NCBI GenBank assembly: GCA_002338605.1
Contig: DDIP01000318.1
Location: 9,695 to 17,630, forward strand
Length of the DNA: 7,936 nucleotides
Source: Proteobacteria bacterium UBA1847
GTDB taxonomy: Bacteria; Pseudomonadota; Gammaproteobacteria; Steroidobacterales; Woeseiaceae
Direction: 5' to 3'
Shown: positions 6,235-7,936 of the stretch, in pieces
Numbering within the stretch: the first letter of the stretch is position 1
Layout: every line of letters begins with the position of its first letter
Program-made: the position numbers and the translations under genes
Notes under the pieces: generated by a model
What the model was told of the DNA's origin: nothing
What the model saw: the letters and a program-made list of their open reading frames with translations, nothing else
Database searches by the model: none

Positions 6235-6948
6235 GTGACGACCAAAACCAAAAAGCCCCTTCCATCCTGGCTGCCGTTGGTCATAGGTTTCATCCTTGTC
6301 GTGCAATTCGCGGGACTCGGTGCGTGGCAGATATCGCGCGGCATGGAAAAGCGCGCAACGCAGAACCTGTTTCGGGACGAGTCGGGCTTCACGCAGTGGC
6401 GGCACGGCGTGGATGTTCGTCCCTACCAGCGTATCAAAGTCAGTGGCCGCTTCGATCCGGCTCGTCAATTCATTCTCGAAAACATCATCATCAGCAGTCG
6501 CTATGGTTATTACATCATCACGCCGCTTGAGGTCTCGCCCGATGCGCCCTTGCTGCTCGTGAACCGCGGCTGGATCGAGAAGGGAGCGGACACACTCGAC
6601 CTGTCCGCGCTGGACCTGCCTTTGGAGCCGATGACCGTCCGCGGGCGTGCCGGTTCATTGCCCCGCGCAGGATACAAGATGGGGACTGCGATCAACCCGA
6701 CTCCCGACTGGCCAAAGTACGCGGTGTACCCATCGCTCGAGGAGGTTTCAGAGGCTCTCGGGCGTGACGTGCAAGCCTTCGTTCTGCTGCTGGACCATGA
6801 GGAGCAGCTCGGCTTCTATCGCCATTGGGTTCCTACCGAATTCGGGCCCGGCAAGCATTTTGCTTATGCGTTGCAGTGGTTTGCAATGGGTGCTGTCCTG
6901 TCCGGCCTGCTGATCTGGAACTACCGCAAGAAGCGATTTGACGCATGA
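6235..6948 (+). CDS. surf1: SURF1-family oxidase assembly protein
   Basis: A 237-residue inner-membrane protein of the SURF1/Shy1 family, which helps heme a insertion into the a3 site of subunit I. It has the family's hairpin layout: helix 1 at about 13-30 ending in LGAWQISRGMEK (28-39), a periplasmic domain with GRFDPARQFILEN (71-83), GYYIITPL (91-98) and LLLVNRGWI (106-114), and helix 2 at about 209-229 containing HFAYALQWFA (208-217), whose His is proposed in the family to contact heme. The GTG at 6235 gives the usual short basic N terminus. The TTG at 6205 is only 5 bases from the divergent start and less likely. The 3' end overlaps the next gene in an ATGA (6945-6948). A plus-strand promoter in the 35-bp gap is not evident. 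Confidence 0.95.
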   Translation: MTTKTKKPLPSWLPLVIGFILVVQFAGLGAWQISRGMEKRATQNLFRDESGFTQWRHGVDVRPYQRIKVSGRFDPARQFILENIIISSRYGYYIITPLEVSPDAPLLLVNRGWIEKGADTLDLSALDLPLEPMTVRGRAGSLPRAGYKMGTAINPTPDWPKYAVYPSLEEVSEALGRDVQAFVLLLDHEEQLGFYRHWVPTEFGPGKHFAYALQWFAMGAVLSGLLIWNYRKKRFDA

Positions 6949-7517
6949 GCGAGAAAAAGACCACCTGGGCGAGACTGCAGATGCTGGTGATCGCCGCCGT
7001 ATTTTTCGGGCCGCTGGCCATTGCGACCTGGATGTACTACACCGGCGCGTTTGCACCAGACGGCCGCACCAATCACGGTGCGCTGCTTGAGCCGATCATC
7101 AATGTCGTCGATGAGCTGCCCGAGTCCTCCATTGGCGAGCTCGGCGACGGCTACTGGCTCCTGATCTACGTCAACGACGGGGCCTGCGAGGCGGATTGTG
7201 AGCAGGCGCTGTATACAATTCGCCAATCCCGCAAGATGCTCGGCAGGGAAATGGAGCGCTTGCTGAGGGTATTCTTGCACGGCGATACGCCGCCGGATAC
7301 AGTGTTTCTCTCCAATGAGCATGCAGGGCTCAGGACACTCTCAGATAGCGGTTTGTCCGCATTGCTGAATAAGAAGAAACCTGTACAAATGGCTGCAGGC
7401 GGATATTTCCTGATGGACCCTTTGGGCAATCTGGTGATGTATTTCGAGCCTGACCTCGACCCGAGCGACATGGTTGAGGACATCAAGCGGCTTTTGAAGC
7501 TGTCCAGAATAGGCTGA
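6945..7517 (+). CDS. membrane-anchored thioredoxin-like (SCO-related) CxxxC protein
   Basis: A 190-residue protein of no firmly named family. A basic head is followed by one helix at about 11-32, and the remaining 155 residues should be periplasmic. The soluble part reads like a thioredoxin fold: a strand GYWLLIYVND (69-78), then C81-x3-C85 at the start of a helix (EQALYTIRQSRKMLG), and near the end GGYFLMDPLGNLVMYF (152-167), the usual strand pair with a DPxGN turn. The CxxxC spacing matches SCO copper chaperones (CxxxCP), but the distal metal-binding His of SCO proteins is not evident and no Pro follows C85. Similar uncharacterised proteins occur next to surf1 in gammaproteobacterial cox loci. 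A role in CuA assembly or thiol reduction is inference. It overlaps surf1 by 4 bases and precedes ctaB by 2, so it is co-expressed. Confidence 0.85.
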   Translation: MSEKKTTWARLQMLVIAAVFFGPLAIATWMYYTGAFAPDGRTNHGALLEPIINVVDELPESSIGELGDGYWLLIYVNDGACEADCEQALYTIRQSRKMLGREMERLLRVFLHGDTPPDTVFLSNEHAGLRTLSDSGLSALLNKKKPVQMAAGGYFLMDPLGNLVMYFEPDLDPSDMVEDIKRLLKLSRIG

Positions 7518-7519
7518 AC

Positions 7520-7936
7520 GTGAACACAAACGTAGAAACAAGCTACACGACCTGGCGCGACTATTACGAGCTGACAAAGCCTCGGGTCGTTATATTGATT
7601 GTGTTCACGGCGATAGTCGGCATGTTCCTTTCAGTTCCCGGCCTTCCGGATCTTGGCGCGCTGTTCTTCGGTACCCTCGGCATAGGCATGGCATCGTCGT
7701 CTGCTGCGGTTTTCAATCATGTACTCGATGCACGCACCGACATCGAGATGAGCCGCACCCGGGCACGACCGCTGCCACAGCAAAAACTGACGGCGCGAAC
7801 GGCCTTGTCGTTTGGATTCGGGCTGGGTGTCATTTCAATGATCATCCTCTGGTATCTCGTCAATCCACTGACCGCGATACTCACGTTCCTGTCCTTGATC
7901 GGTTACGCCGTTGTCTATACGGTCTGGCTGAAACAC
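7520..7936 (+). CDS. ctaB: heme O synthase (protoheme IX farnesyltransferase), N-terminal part
   Basis: The first 139 codons of a UbiA-superfamily membrane prenyltransferase; the frame is open at the right edge. The start LTKPRVV (18-24) and the allylic-diphosphate/Mg motif N66-x3-D70-x3-D74 in NHVLDARTDIEMSRTRARPLP are diagnostic of CtaB/CyoE, and YTVWLKH at the edge begins the conserved YTxxLKR segment. Helices are seen at about 22-39, 46-64, 95-112 and 117-134. The enzyme adds a farnesyl group to heme b to give heme O, the precursor of heme A for the oxidase encoded upstream. Among UbiA members this sequence is clearly the heme-type. The GTG at 7520 lies 2 bases after the preceding stop; the ribosome binding site is weak. 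Roughly half the protein is missing from the window. Confidence 0.95.
   Translation, partial: MNTNVETSYTTWRDYYELTKPRVVILIVFTAIVGMFLSVPGLPDLGALFFGTLGIGMASSSAAVFNHVLDARTDIEMSRTRARPLPQQKLTARTALSFGFGLGVISMIILWYLVNPLTAILTFLSLIGYAVVYTVWLKH

Noticed and set aside
1..7936. CRISPR arrays, insertion sequences, phage genes, tRNA or rRNA
   Set aside because: No regularly spaced repeats, transposase-like frames, terminal inverted repeats or RNA gene signatures were seen on reading the window.

Overview
The window is a stretch of gammaproteobacterial chromosome of moderately high G+C, and almost all of it is explained by known families. The best clues are the end of a UbiA-type prenyltransferase, a comF/bioC divergent pair (comF relatives often lie beside biotin genes in Gammaproteobacteria), and a cytochrome c oxidase cluster in the order coxB-coxA-small ORF-ctaG-coxC-[reverse DUF2909-like gene]-surf1-thioredoxin-like gene-ctaB. 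That order resembles Pseudomonas- and Xanthomonadales-type cox loci. A finer taxonomic assignment is not possible from the sequence alone.

Layout. Positions 1-129 hold the 3' end of ubiA (ubiquinone synthesis). Positions 130-336 are a gene-free gap between convergent ends. A comF-type phosphoribosyltransferase gene (337-963, minus) diverges from bioC (1047-1895, plus; biotin synthesis) across an 83-bp gap with a perfect hairpin. Positions 1896-2069 carry a weak promoter candidate, a weak terminator-like hairpin and a leader with two mutually exclusive stem-loops ahead of coxB. From 2070 to the right edge runs the oxidase cluster: coxB (CuA subunit II), coxA (heme a/a3-CuB subunit I), a 36-codon one-helix membrane protein, ctaG/cox11 (CuB insertion), coxC (subunit III), a two-helix DUF2909-like gene on the minus strand, surf1 (heme a3 assembly), a membrane-anchored thioredoxin-like CxxxC protein, and the first 139 codons of ctaB (heme O synthase), which runs off the edge.

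How the genes work together. CoxA, CoxB and CoxC form the core of an aa3-type, A1-class cytochrome c oxidase. All metal ligands and the D- and K-channel residues that can be checked are present. CoxB has no fused cytochrome c domain. CtaG, SURF1, the small ORF and probably the CxxxC protein are assembly factors, and CtaB makes heme O, the precursor of heme A. The heme A synthase gene ctaA, often next to ctaB in such loci, is not in the window, and the 2-bp gap before ctaB leaves no room for it there.

Nothing here amounts to a clearly new system. The points most worth a second look are the CxxxC protein, the 36-codon ORF overlapping the GTG start of ctaG, the reversed two-helix gene inside the cluster, the coxB leader, and the apparent absence of ctaA.
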